DNA of 19,329 nucleotides from J051 sp040289295 (GTDB taxonomy: Bacteria > Armatimonadota > Fimbriimonadia > Fimbriimonadales > ATM1). Under the pieces are notes generated by a model, which saw only the letters and a program-made list of their open reading frames with translations, made no database searches and was not told where the DNA came from. The stretch spans positions 1 through 19,329 of the forward strand of contig PSLA01000033.1 of the NCBI GenBank assembly GCA_040289295.1, given 5' to 3'. A program made the position numbers and the translations under genes. Numbering within the stretch: the first letter of the stretch is position 1; the number at the start of each line of letters is the position of its first letter. Below, one piece after another: positions 1 to 7,082 of this stretch.

Positions 1-548
1 GGCCGCTGGCGGGCCCGGTCGTCGCAGCGGCTGTGATCGTGCCAAGTGGGTGCCGACTGCCAGGCGTCCATGACTCAAAGCGACTCAGCGTTGCGGAGAG
101 GGAGCAAGCCGCGCTGCTCGTCCGCGGGCGATGCGCCTGGGGAATAGGCGTTGCGACGGTGGAGGAGATTGATCGACTCAACATATTGCGCGCGACCTTC
201 CTGGCGATGGAGAGAGCGATCCGAAGCCTGCCCGAGCCCGCTGGCGGCGTGCTCGTGGACGGAAAGTTTTTCACCTGCAACCTCGCGATTCCTGCCGAAA
301 CGGTCGTGCGCGGGGACTCGCGGTTCTGCGAGATCGCAGCGGCGAGCGTCCTCGCCAAAACGCATCGGGACGCGATCATGCGCGAGCTCGATGAACAGTA
401 CCCGGGCTACGGTTTCGCGCATCACTTCGGCTACGCAACACCGGAGCACCTTGAGCGGTTAGCCGACCTCGGTCCGTCTCCCATACACCGCAAGTCCTTC
501 GCCCCAATTCGAGAACTGGAGCAGCTATGCCTCACTCTCGACGAATAG
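1..548 (+). CDS. rnhB: Ribonuclease HII (5'-truncated by window edge)
   Basis: RNase HII cleaves the RNA strand of RNA-DNA hybrids and nicks 5' of single ribonucleotides misincorporated in DNA. The reading frame is open from the first bases: frame 3 translates as PLAGPVVAAAVIV, the continuation of the family's DEAGRGPLAGPVVAAAV active-site motif, so the true start and the first catalytic Asp-Glu pair lie outside the window. A GTG at 33 is internal, not the start. Also visible are the DSKRL motif, the VDG aspartate, the GD..FCEIAAASVLAKTHRD block carrying further metal ligands, and the typical C-terminal YPGYGFAHHFGYATPEH and GPSPIHRKSFAP motifs. The 3' end overlaps the next gene by 22 bp, so the two are probably co-transcribed and translationally coupled. 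Confidence 0.96.
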   Translation, partial: PLAGPVVAAAVIVPSGCRLPGVHDSKRLSVAEREQAALLVRGRCAWGIGVATVEEIDRLNILRATFLAMERAIRSLPEPAGGVLVDGKFFTCNLAIPAETVVRGDSRFCEIAAASVLAKTHRDAIMRELDEQYPGYGFAHHFGYATPEHLERLADLGPSPIHRKSFAPIRELEQLCLTLDE

Positions 549-880
549 GCGCGGAAGCTGAAAACCTCGCGGCGCAACACCTGCGTGACAAGGGGTTTAT
601 CATCGTAAAGCGAAACTACGCAACCGACGACGGCGAGATTGACATCATCGCGCTTGACGGGGAGACTCTCGTGTTCGTAGAGGTGAAGTATCGCAAGGAA
701 GGCAGCTGGCAGACGCCGGAAGAGAGCGTCTCACCCGCAAAGCGGAAGCGGCTGTGGAAGGCAGCCGAACAGTACCTTGCAGAAGTGGTGGGTAGGGAGC
801 GCGACATGCGGTTCGACGTGGTCGCCATTCGAGGTAGTGAGGTAAGGCACTACGTGGACGCGTTCCGACCGTCTCCGTAG
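527..880 (+). CDS. YraN/UPF0102 family nuclease-like protein
   Basis: This 117-aa protein has the full UPF0102 pattern: an N-terminal GAEAENLAAQHLRDKGF helix, then GEIDIIA (E37, D39) and LVFVEVKYR (E52, K54). Together these form a PD-(D/E)XK nuclease-fold active site. The family lies next to rnhB in many bacteria and is predicted to act on DNA or recombination intermediates, but its biochemical role is poorly settled. The ATG at 527 lies inside the 3' end of rnhB, and length and N-terminal motif match family members starting here. Its last 31 bases overlap the 3' end of convergent purN. Confidence 0.93.
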   Translation: MPHSRRIGAEAENLAAQHLRDKGFIIVKRNYATDDGEIDIIALDGETLVFVEVKYRKEGSWQTPEESVSPAKRKRLWKAAEQYLAEVVGRERDMRFDVVAIRGSEVRHYVDAFRPSP

Positions 881-1458
881 CGCTCCCACCAAAGGCGGAT
901 CGCTTCCACGTAGGTCTCGTGTTCAACCAGTAGCACACGGGCAGCAAGTGTTTCGGGCGTGTCGCCCTCTTCGACCGGTACGCGCTTCTGCAACAGGATC
1001 GAACCTTCGTCGTACCGCTCGTTGACGAAGTGAACCGTCGCGCCGGACTCGCGATCGCCGGAGGCAATGACCGCCTCGTGCACTCTCATGCCGTACATTC
1101 CCTTTCCGCCGAACTTGGGCAGGAGCGCGGGATGAATGTTCAAGATGCGGCTCGGCAGTGCGCGAACCACTTGCTCCGGTAGCAGGCGCATAAATCCAGC
1201 GAGGCACAACAAGTCAACGCGCTCAGCTTCCAACACTGCCAGCAGATCGTTTGCAAACCGGTCGCCCTTCGATTCGATGACGCGCACCGGCGCGCCTAAA
1301 AAGCGAGCGCGGTAAAGGGCGGGCGCGTTGCTACTCGGCGCGATCACGCAAACGACCTCCATCGGCAATCGTCCATCCTTGCAGGCGCGTACGATCGCCT
1401 CCATGTTCGAGCCGCGCCCTTTCGTTCCCACGAGCACGGCAAGCCGCCCTCGATTCAT
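850..1458 (-). CDS. purN: Phosphoribosylglycinamide formyltransferase PurN
   Basis: PurN transfers the formyl group of 10-formyl-tetrahydrofolate to GAR, the third step of purine synthesis, in the cytoplasm. The protein is 202 aa, normal for the family. The phosphate-binding GRGSN loop (residues 14-18) and the catalytic triad are intact: N107 and H109 in ILNIHPALLP, D150 in VHFVNERYDEG. The ATG at 1458 was chosen over one 15 bases upstream because it gives an ATGA overlap with the acpS stop codon and places the first beta strand (RLAVLVG) at the usual distance; a GGGAGAGCGAGGA purine stretch lies just upstream. The gene ends 31 bp inside convergent yraN. Confidence is high. Confidence 0.95.
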   Translation of the reverse strand: MNRGRLAVLVGTKGRGSNMEAIVRACKDGRLPMEVVCVIAPSSNAPALYRARFLGAPVRVIESKGDRFANDLLAVLEAERVDLLCLAGFMRLLPEQVVRALPSRILNIHPALLPKFGGKGMYGMRVHEAVIASGDRESGATVHFVNERYDEGSILLQKRVPVEEGDTPETLAARVLLVEHETYVEAIRLWWERYGDGRNAST

Positions 1459-1784
1459 TCCTCGCTCTCCCATACGGCGACAGCGAAGGCAAGGCTTCGC
1501 TCATGTGAGATGGAGACATGGATTCTACGCGACCAGCCGTTGCGCCAATGCACCACCGGCGCTCCGTGAGCGTTCGGCAGAACCTCGACATCCTGCCACG
1601 ACAGTGAGCAACCCACCGCCTTTGCGATCGCTTCCTTGGCGGCCCACCTTCCAGCGACGAACACAGCGGAGTCGGCGTGCGCGCGTTCCGTCTCAGTAAG
1701 TATGCGTTTCGTGAAGCGTGGGTTACGCATTGCCTTTCGGATGCGCTCGATTTGCACGACGTCAGCCCCGATACCTTGAATCAC
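1455..1784 (-). CDS. acpS: Holo-[acyl-carrier-protein] synthase AcpS
   Basis: AcpS attaches the 4'-phosphopantetheine arm of coenzyme A to acyl carrier protein. The product is 109 aa, slightly short of the usual ~120. It begins with the family signature IQGIGADVVQIERI (Mg-binding D8) and has RWAAKEAIAKAVG (E51), the second metal-binding motif, followed by the C-terminal VSISHERSLAFAVAV strand-helix block. The start is GTG at 1784, whose GTGA overlaps the TGA of the upstream iron-sulfur gene; a longer in-frame extension to 1877 only repeats coding sequence of that gene in another frame. A GGAGAGGG stretch lies about seven bases before the GTG. It sits in a coupled run with the iron-sulfur oxidoreductase and purN. 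Confidence 0.95.
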   Translation of the reverse strand: MIQGIGADVVQIERIRKAMRNPRFTKRILTETERAHADSAVFVAGRWAAKEAIAKAVGCSLSWQDVEVLPNAHGAPVVHWRNGWSRRIHVSISHERSLAFAVAVWESEE

Positions 1785-3784
1785 GGATTCGCCCTCTCCA
1801 CGAGGGTAACAATGTCCAGCAACTCGACATCCGCGTCGGGTAGGGTTGAACGCGCCGCGTCCAGCATGATGCGACAAAACGGGCAGGCAACGGCAACCGT
1901 CTTCGCACCGGTTTCAGCAAGTTCGCGCATCCTTCGGTCGCTTGGTCGTTGGTTCGGCGGGTCCTCCATCCACATGCGGCCACCCCCTGCGCCGCAACAG
2001 AGCGTCTTCTGGGCGAAGTGCTTCGGCTCAGCGAGTGCGCGTTTCTCATCCATCGGTGAGTGCAGCCAGCGATCAATCGGAGTTACGTGCTCGTTGAGCC
2101 GAGACTCGACGCCGAGTGCGCGGCGCGGCGCATCCGCCTCGTTGTTGACTCGCGCCAGGTAGCACGGGTCGTGAAGCGTTACCGAGCCGCTCTCGATGTT
2201 AGGCGCGCGCAGTTTGCCCTCCTCGATCAGTCTTGCGAGAAGCTGCGAATGATGAAGCACCTCGTAGTTGCCGCTGAACTGAGGGTATTCATTGCGAATC
2301 GTGTTGAAACAGTGAGGGCACGAAGTCACGATGGTTCTCACACCGTATTGCTCGAACGTGGCGACGTTAGCCTCGGCGAACGCCTGAAAGAGAAACTCGT
2401 CACCGACGCGCCGAGCTGGGTCACCTGTACAGCGCTCCTCCTTTCCAAGGCAGGCGAAGCGTACGCCCGCTTGCTTCAGCAGCCCGGCGAGGCTTTTGGT
2501 AACTTCCGTCGCACCCTTGTCGGCTACGCCGGCGCATCCCACCCAAAGCAGCACATCGAACGGCTCGCCCCTTGCCATCAGTTCGCGTGCGAGGGGGATG
2601 TCGTTTCCTTGCATCCACGCCTCGCGCTCGGAGTTCGCCGTTCCCCAGGCGCTCTCGGTTGACTGGAGTTGGCGCAGCAGGGTCGCCCCACTTCCAGCAA
2701 GCCTGCCCTCGGCGACAAGGTATCTCCTTGCCTCTACGATTAGGTCAACATGTCGAATCTGAACAGGACACACCTCGACGCAGGCGTTGCACGTCGTGCA
2801 AGCCCAAAGTGCGTCCTCGGTTACCGCCTCGGCGACAGCGCCGTCCGTCCCGATGATGCCCCGTATGGACTGCACTACCTGGCGCGGGTCGAGCGTCTTG
2901 CCTACGCCGTTCGCCGGGCAGACCTCGGTGCAGCGCCCGCACTCCATGCAGGCGTCGAGCGAGAGCAGGTGCCAGCGCGAGTAGTCCGCCGCCTTCTCAG
3001 CTCCGATCTTTCCAGTCTGCTCAACCTCTTCCAGAGGGATGTGCCTGAGCTCGCCCATCGGGTTGGGTGGAGCACCGGAAACGGACGCCATCGCGTAAAG
3101 GATATGCCGCAGGCGCAGCCGCGGAATCACCGCGATGAACAGGGCGACGAGAGCCGAGTGGAACCACCAAATGCCGATGTAACCAGTCGGCGTAATGGGT
3201 GGTAGGTAGCCGGAGAGCCAGTGACCAACAGGCGCTGATGGATCGAACGGCTTCGGGTCGGCGCTCATCCTCGCTGCCTCCAGTAGAAAGCCGGTAACGG
3301 TGAGCGCCAGAAGCAGCACCAGCGTCCAAACGTCTGAGACCGACGATATGAGGGCGCGCGGCTTGGCGAGCAGCCGCCTCCACATCGCCCAAATCAGCCC
3401 GACAAAGAGGGCGGTGCCCATGATGTCAAGCGTAAACTCGTACACCAGGTAGTACGTGCCCTTGTGAAACTTCCACGGCGAGTACGTGTTGATCGCGAGG
3501 AGCGTCGTGCCGATGAAGAGCGTAAGAAACCCATAAAAGATCAAGAGGTGCATTGGGGCGACGCTTTTCGTCCGCGAGGTGCGCACTTTGCGCTGCCCCA
3601 AAACGTATCGAGCGAAGTTCGCGAGCAGCGGGCTTCGCCAGGAAATCGGCCTCCCCGTCATCCACAGCCGCACACGGTCTCGAACCTGCCACGCGAGCAC
3701 TCCAACCGACAGAGCCATGAGCGAATAGAACGCCACCTTATGCGGCAAACCCATGAATAGAAACTCGGTTCTGGTCGGCTCCAT
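1781..3784 (-). CDS. Membrane iron-sulfur oxidoreductase with two CCG domains (EtfD/FadF, HdrD-like)
   Basis: This 667-aa protein is built as an N-terminal membrane domain with about five helices (residues ~1-235, resembling the nitrate-reductase gamma/cytochrome b type), then a two-cluster ferredoxin domain, then two cysteine-rich CCG domains. Cluster motifs are CMECGRCTEVCP (from residue ~278) and CTTCNACVEVCP (~residue 330). CCG-domain cysteines appear in ERCTGDPARR, TSCPHCFN, HDPCYLAR, LCCGAGGGRMW and ACPFC. The family includes HdrD and the FadF/EtfD proteins, which pass electrons from electron-transfer flavoprotein to menaquinone during fatty-acid oxidation. That role is plausible, but no etfAB or acyl-CoA dehydrogenase gene is present to confirm it. 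It starts 13 bp after the PSD-like gene and overlaps acpS by 4 bp. Confidence 0.88.
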   Translation of the reverse strand: MEPTRTEFLFMGLPHKVAFYSLMALSVGVLAWQVRDRVRLWMTGRPISWRSPLLANFARYVLGQRKVRTSRTKSVAPMHLLIFYGFLTLFIGTTLLAINTYSPWKFHKGTYYLVYEFTLDIMGTALFVGLIWAMWRRLLAKPRALISSVSDVWTLVLLLALTVTGFLLEAARMSADPKPFDPSAPVGHWLSGYLPPITPTGYIGIWWFHSALVALFIAVIPRLRLRHILYAMASVSGAPPNPMGELRHIPLEEVEQTGKIGAEKAADYSRWHLLSLDACMECGRCTEVCPANGVGKTLDPRQVVQSIRGIIGTDGAVAEAVTEDALWACTTCNACVEVCPVQIRHVDLIVEARRYLVAEGRLAGSGATLLRQLQSTESAWGTANSEREAWMQGNDIPLARELMARGEPFDVLLWVGCAGVADKGATEVTKSLAGLLKQAGVRFACLGKEERCTGDPARRVGDEFLFQAFAEANVATFEQYGVRTIVTSCPHCFNTIRNEYPQFSGNYEVLHHSQLLARLIEEGKLRAPNIESGSVTLHDPCYLARVNNEADAPRRALGVESRLNEHVTPIDRWLHSPMDEKRALAEPKHFAQKTLCCGAGGGRMWMEDPPNQRPSDRRMRELAETGAKTVAVACPFCRIMLDAARSTLPDADVELLDIVTLVERANP

Positions 3785-3797
3785 CCCGGCGGAGAGA

Positions 3798-4658
3798 CTA
3801 CCGCACCGATGGTTCCGCAGTCGGCTGTAGGCTCGCGGGGCGCTCGCCCTCCTTCGGAATTGCCATCCGCCAAGTCAAACAGGGAGCGTAAGCGTCTCGC
3901 GAACACGAATCGGCTGCTTTGTGAAGGCTGTACAGCGCTGCTACGCCGGAGTCCGCCTCGAATGCATGGAGTCGCGCGATGACGGTGTGCGGGCCGAGGG
4001 CGCGGTCTCCCGGCTGCACGGCGATTTCGAGCCCCGGCGCGTCGGGAAGGAACACGTCCACCTGGCTCCCACGACCAATGAAACTCAACTTCTGACCCGC
4101 GGCAACTCCGCTTCCAGTTTGAATCAAGGGCGTTATCTTGTCAACGAACTTGTCAGCGATCAGCACGAGAGACAACGTAACGCGCTTCCCTCGCAATCGG
4201 AACGTCATTCGCTCGTTCTCGAGGAGGTACCGCTTCGCCCACAAGCTCACCCACCTGCGAAGCCAGGTGATGCGCACGTACTCCCAAAGGTCAAACATCG
4301 GCAGGTTGCGACCCGTTCTGTGGTGATGCAGGCTTTCCACGACGGCGGGAATCGGCGCGTACTGGAAGTGTACGTCAAGAGCGGTCATTGCGATGCCGAC
4401 GAGCCAGCCAGTCTCGTTGCCGTCCTCTTTGGTCAGCTCCGGGAGCGGAATCTCCTCGCCCTTTTTCTCGGCGGCGATGATCCCGTCCTCGACTCGGCGC
4501 ACGTAGGCAACAATGCCGTACACCGGGCTTCGCACCACGTCGTCGCGTTGTGGAACATCGGGATGCCGAGGGTCGCGATGAAACCACACGGTTCGGAGGA
4601 ACAAAACCGTTCCCGCAAATAGGATGACTGCGGAGAGGGCGAACAGCAAGGCCGTCAT
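3798..4658 (-). CDS. Phosphatidylserine decarboxylase-like membrane protein
   Basis: The 286-aa product opens with a transmembrane helix (residues ~3-26) and then matches the short-form PSD fold: RSPVYGIVAYV, TALDVHFQYAP (H97), LLENERMTF, and the processing site FIGRGSQVDVFLP with Gly197-Ser198, where family members self-cleave to make the pyruvoyl cofactor. PSD converts phosphatidylserine to phosphatidylethanolamine at the membrane. Oddities: the normally invariant Asp of SPVDG is Tyr47, and residues ~251-278 are encoded by an 83-bp palindromic repeat that replaced the natural end (the fold should finish near VIARL, residue 230). It may be a functional PSD variant or a diverged paralogue. 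A GAGG stretch precedes the ATG by about nine bases. It is followed after 13 bp by the iron-sulfur gene. Confidence 0.82.
   Translation of the reverse strand: MTALLFALSAVILFAGTVLFLRTVWFHRDPRHPDVPQRDDVVRSPVYGIVAYVRRVEDGIIAAEKKGEEIPLPELTKEDGNETGWLVGIAMTALDVHFQYAPIPAVVESLHHHRTGRNLPMFDLWEYVRITWLRRWVSLWAKRYLLENERMTFRLRGKRVTLSLVLIADKFVDKITPLIQTGSGVAAGQKLSFIGRGSQVDVFLPDAPGLEIAVQPGDRALGPHTVIARLHAFEADSGVAALYSLHKAADSCSRDAYAPCLTWRMAIPKEGERPASLQPTAEPSVR
3826..3908. repeat. Family A palindromic repeat, copy A1 (83 bp)
   Basis: This segment aligns over its full 83 bases with 17544-17626 at about 90% identity. It is an imperfect inverted repeat: the left arm (GCTCGCGGGGCGCTCGCCCTCC) is near-complementary to the right arm (GGGAGCGTAAGCGTCTCGCG), with a loop containing GCCATCCGCCAAGTCA. 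Read on the minus strand it contributes codons for KEGERPAS to the end of the PSD-like protein. No transposase or target duplication could be recognised. Confidence 0.85.
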
Positions 4659-4692
4659 GGCCCGGGCACCTCGGACCAGTCGCCGACTAACT

Positions 4693-4746
4693 CCCTCACC
4701 CCGCCTTCGGCACCCCTCTCCCGGTGGGAGAGGGGTTGGCGTGAGG
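4693..4746. repeat. Family B hairpin repeat, copy B1
   Basis: A perfect 10-bp stem, CCCCTCTCCC (4713-4722) against GGGAGAGGGG (4726-4735) with a GGT loop, is enclosed by an outer CCTCAC (4694-4699)/GTGAGG (4741-4746) pair. It contains the rpsT stop codon and the last ~16 codons of that gene. It could act as a transcription barrier between rpsT and the PSD-like gene, but there is no U-run, so calling it an intrinsic terminator is not justified. Confidence 0.85.
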
Positions 4747-4983
4747 CGTACGGGTGAGGCGCGATTTCCGGCGGGCTGCCTGGTTCTTGTGGATGATGCC
4801 GCGCCCGGCTGCCTTGTCCAGCATCTTGTAAGCGAGACGAAGCGCCTCCTGGGCGTCCTCGGTGCCGGCCGCCATGCGGGCCTTCTTGACCAGAGTCTTG
4901 AGCATGGACTTGGTGGACTGATTTCGCAGGCGGCGCTTGGCCGACCGGCGCAAATCCTTCTTGGCTGAGCGAATGTTAGGCAT
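4696..4983 (-). CDS. rpsT: 30S ribosomal protein S20 with repeat-derived C-terminus
   Basis: S20 binds 16S rRNA in the body of the small subunit. The protein is 95 aa and starts MPNIRSAKKDLRRSAKRR, the family hallmark, followed by the basic helical region and the closing block IIHKNQAARRKSRL. That block normally lies a few residues from the end. Here the frame runs on into hairpin repeat B1, and residues ~80-95 (HANPSPTGRGVPKAG) are repeat-encoded. The ATG at 4983 is clear; no strong ribosome-binding site precedes it. A promoter candidate lies 17-46 bases upstream. The gene stands alone between a large unknown gene and the PSD-like gene on the same strand. Confidence 0.96.
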   Translation of the reverse strand: MPNIRSAKKDLRRSAKRRLRNQSTKSMLKTLVKKARMAAGTEDAQEALRLAYKMLDKAAGRGIIHKNQAARRKSRLTRTPHANPSPTGRGVPKAG

Positions 4984-4999
4984 CGTCTGCTACGTTCAG

Positions 5000-5029
5000 A
5001 TTATGACTCCTTCGGTCGCATGGGCGCAA
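5000..5029 (-). promoter_or_regulatory. Candidate sigma-70-type promoter of rpsT
   Basis: On the minus strand a TTGCGC (5029-5024) is followed after 18 bases by CATAAT (5005-5000), a fair match to the -35/-10 consensus. It lies just upstream of the rpsT ATG in the 53-bp gap after the large unknown gene, predicting a short leader of about ten bases. Based on sequence pattern only. Confidence 0.45.
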
Positions 5030-5036
5030 GGGGCGG

Positions 5037-7037
5037 TCACGTACGGATGAACTTCCGCTTCGCCTTGTCGAAGCCCTGGTCCACGCGCTTCGGGTCGAAG
5101 TGCCAAACCGTCGAGCCGGAGCGCTGGTAGAAGCAATGGTAGCCCGTGAGAAGGGACGCGACCAGTCGACGGGTTGTGCGCCGGACGACGTTGGTCTCGG
5201 CAAGCGCTGTCAAGTAGTCGGTGCCCTTCGGGTAGTGGCTGAGAACCTCCATAAGAATTTCGTAGGTGGAGAGTTCGGCGCTTCGACCGGCTAGGTCACG
5301 CAGCTCCTCCATCCGCTCGCTCGAGATGAAGAGCAAGGGATCGGGTTCCTCAAGCCACTCGAAGTCAAAGACGTTCGGTCGGCCCGTCCGCCGGAGGATA
5401 AATCGTGCGCCACTCTCCACAGGCTGATCGAACCACCACTCCACCAGGTTGTAGAGTAGCCGGGTGTCGTGGTTCAGCCAGGGATTGAGTTCGCGCCCCT
5501 GTGGATCGCGGAACACTACCTCTTGTATCGTTGGTTCGCTGGCGAACCATCCCGGCGGGAATTGGCACATCGGGAAGGTACCGATCTCGCGGTGATGTGC
5601 CTTCAGCACCAGCGTAACCGATTCCGGCATCTTGCGCGGCACTGGCTGGGGGTCCTCATCCAGCACGTCCATCGCCGCCGGCAGCTGCATCTCTTTCCGT
5701 AGAGCGCTGCTGAAGCCGTCGTCCGACAGTTCGACGTCAATCGGCTGGTCATCCTGGTCGCGGAAGTCGTAGTTGACGAAGTGGAAGATGTCGGGTACCG
5801 TCCACACGAAGTCGGGAGCGGTCTCTGGCTGGCGGTACCGGTCGCCGCCAACGTACCAAACAGCGCCGGTCGCTTCGATTGCCGCCATCGCGTTGGCGAG
5901 ATCCTCGGGGTAGGTTCGGTCCGCCGGACTGAGGTCGTACCGTTCAGCGAGCAAATCGCCGACGCTCACGGACGCGGGGGAACTCAGAATCACGCTTACC
6001 ATCTGCTCGACCTCTTCGGGAGCGAACTCGAGCGGCGCCGAGTCTTCGACGTCGATCACCGGCTCCATCCTTTCAGCGGAGCGAACGGCGGAGCGAATCC
6101 AGCCTTCGGCCTCGTCCGCGGCATAGAAGTTACCGTCCACCCCATACACAGCCACGCCCGCGGACATCAGAGCGTCGAACAGCAAGCCCGGGTCGTAGCG
6201 TGAATCCACATATGGGTCGGGTGGGTTGAGCTGTCGCCAAGCGAAGAACCCTATGACCTTCGCCGAAATCGGGACGTGTCGCAAGGCCGATTTAGCCGCA
6301 GCCTCCAGGTTCGAGTAATCGATCCGTCCGACTGAGCCTGCCCAAGGCTTCACATCCTCTTCGGAAAGCCCGTTGAGGAAGAGCGCGTCCTCTTCCGATT
6401 CGTCCCGAGCGATGAACACCCAGTCAGCGAGCGCCGCCCAGCCCGACGGTAGATACAGGAGGTTCGGATCAGCACTGAGAATCCGCGGCAAGTGCTTCTC
6501 GAAGAACTCCACCGAGGCGTGACGCGCCTTCGAGAGCTCGAGAGCGAGGTCGGCAAGCGGCATCGGGGCGCCATACAGTTCGAGCGTTCGCTGAATCTGC
6601 CAATTGAGAGGCGAACGTTCCGTTTCAAGGCGTGCGACAGGAACCCATCGGCGGTCGTGGTAGGCAAACCGCTGGGGATTCGTACTCAGCAGAGCCCGCA
6701 AGCCTGACTGAGTGATGCCTTGGCGGCCCACAACCTCGCCCAACTCACCGAGGCGCAAAGTGGAATCCACTCTGGCCATGCCCGAGAGCACAATCTGGTC
6801 GGCGTACGAGCGTGCAACATCACGAAGGAGGTCTTTCTGGGTGGTTCTCGGCAACTCTTCTTGCTCCAGCGGAAGGGGGAACTCCCTCCGCCGCGTCGCA
6901 TTATGACACAGCCGGACGCCTCTAGCCAATGCTGGCACCGCCACCTTTTTGGGCTCCAACCCAGTACTTTTGCCTTGGTTTGTCTTCAGTCGGCGTGGAA
7001 TCTGCCCATCATAGAGTTGGATTGAGTCTCGGCTCAC
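5037..7037 (-). CDS. Large unknown protein resembling serial winged-helix modules
   Basis: I do not recognise a named family for this product of up to 666 aa. It appears to be a chain of similar units, each with short helices and then an aromatic hairpin-like strand: RFAYHDRRWVP, LLYLPSGWAALADWVF, GVDGNFYAADEAEGW, AVWYVGGDRYRQPE and, at the C-terminus, CFYQRSGSTVWHFDP. Helical stretches such as YGAPMPLADLALELSKARH and PKGTDYLTALAETN resemble winged-helix elements. There are no signal peptide or membrane helices, so it is likely cytoplasmic. The start is uncertain. The frame is open back to a GTG at 7037, but the first ~50 residues look like untranslated sequence; a TTG near 6850 preceded by GGAGCAAGAAGAG would begin at LPRTTQKDLLRDVARSY, where protein-like composition begins. 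It lies upstream of rpsT on the same strand. Confidence 0.7.
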   Translation of the reverse strand: MSRDSIQLYDGQIPRRLKTNQGKSTGLEPKKVAVPALARGVRLCHNATRRREFPLPLEQEELPRTTQKDLLRDVARSYADQIVLSGMARVDSTLRLGELGEVVGRQGITQSGLRALLSTNPQRFAYHDRRWVPVARLETERSPLNWQIQRTLELYGAPMPLADLALELSKARHASVEFFEKHLPRILSADPNLLYLPSGWAALADWVFIARDESEEDALFLNGLSEEDVKPWAGSVGRIDYSNLEAAAKSALRHVPISAKVIGFFAWRQLNPPDPYVDSRYDPGLLFDALMSAGVAVYGVDGNFYAADEAEGWIRSAVRSAERMEPVIDVEDSAPLEFAPEEVEQMVSVILSSPASVSVGDLLAERYDLSPADRTYPEDLANAMAAIEATGAVWYVGGDRYRQPETAPDFVWTVPDIFHFVNYDFRDQDDQPIDVELSDDGFSSALRKEMQLPAAMDVLDEDPQPVPRKMPESVTLVLKAHHREIGTFPMCQFPPGWFASEPTIQEVVFRDPQGRELNPWLNHDTRLLYNLVEWWFDQPVESGARFILRRTGRPNVFDFEWLEEPDPLLFISSERMEELRDLAGRSAELSTYEILMEVLSHYPKGTDYLTALAETNVVRRTTRRLVASLLTGYHCFYQRSGSTVWHFDPKRVDQGFDKAKRKFIRT

Positions 7038-7041
7038 CTTC

Positions 7042-7082
7042 AGAGGGTTGCGGGCTTTGCTCTCCTTTCACCGCAGCCCTCT
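7042..7082. other. 12-bp inverted repeat between two minus-strand genes
   Basis: AGAGGGTTGCGG (7042-7053) pairs with CCGCAGCCCTCT (7071-7082) with a single G-T wobble and a 17-base loop. It sits exactly between the 180-aa unknown gene, whose stop codon (7081-7083) it reaches, and the large winged-helix-like gene. It may be a 3'-end stabilising or attenuating hairpin; no U-run follows it on either strand. Confidence 0.5.

Noticed and set aside
1784..1877. N-terminal extension of acpS to 1877
   Set aside because: The extension is an alternate-frame reading of the upstream iron-sulfur gene; the family N-terminal motif begins right at the GTG at 1784.
2060..2662. 200-aa plus-strand open frame opposite the iron-sulfur gene
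   Set aside because: It lies antisense to the CCG domains, whose cysteine motifs clearly define the minus-strand coding frame; long shadow frames are expected at this GC content.
3921..4622. 233-aa plus-strand open frame opposite the PSD-like gene
   Set aside because: There is no recognisable motif, and the minus strand carries the PSD signatures.
4713..4735. Intrinsic terminator after rpsT
   Set aside because: The stem is perfect but there is no U-run, and the same hairpin occurs inside coding sequence at 10616-10675, so it is a repeat rather than a dedicated terminator.
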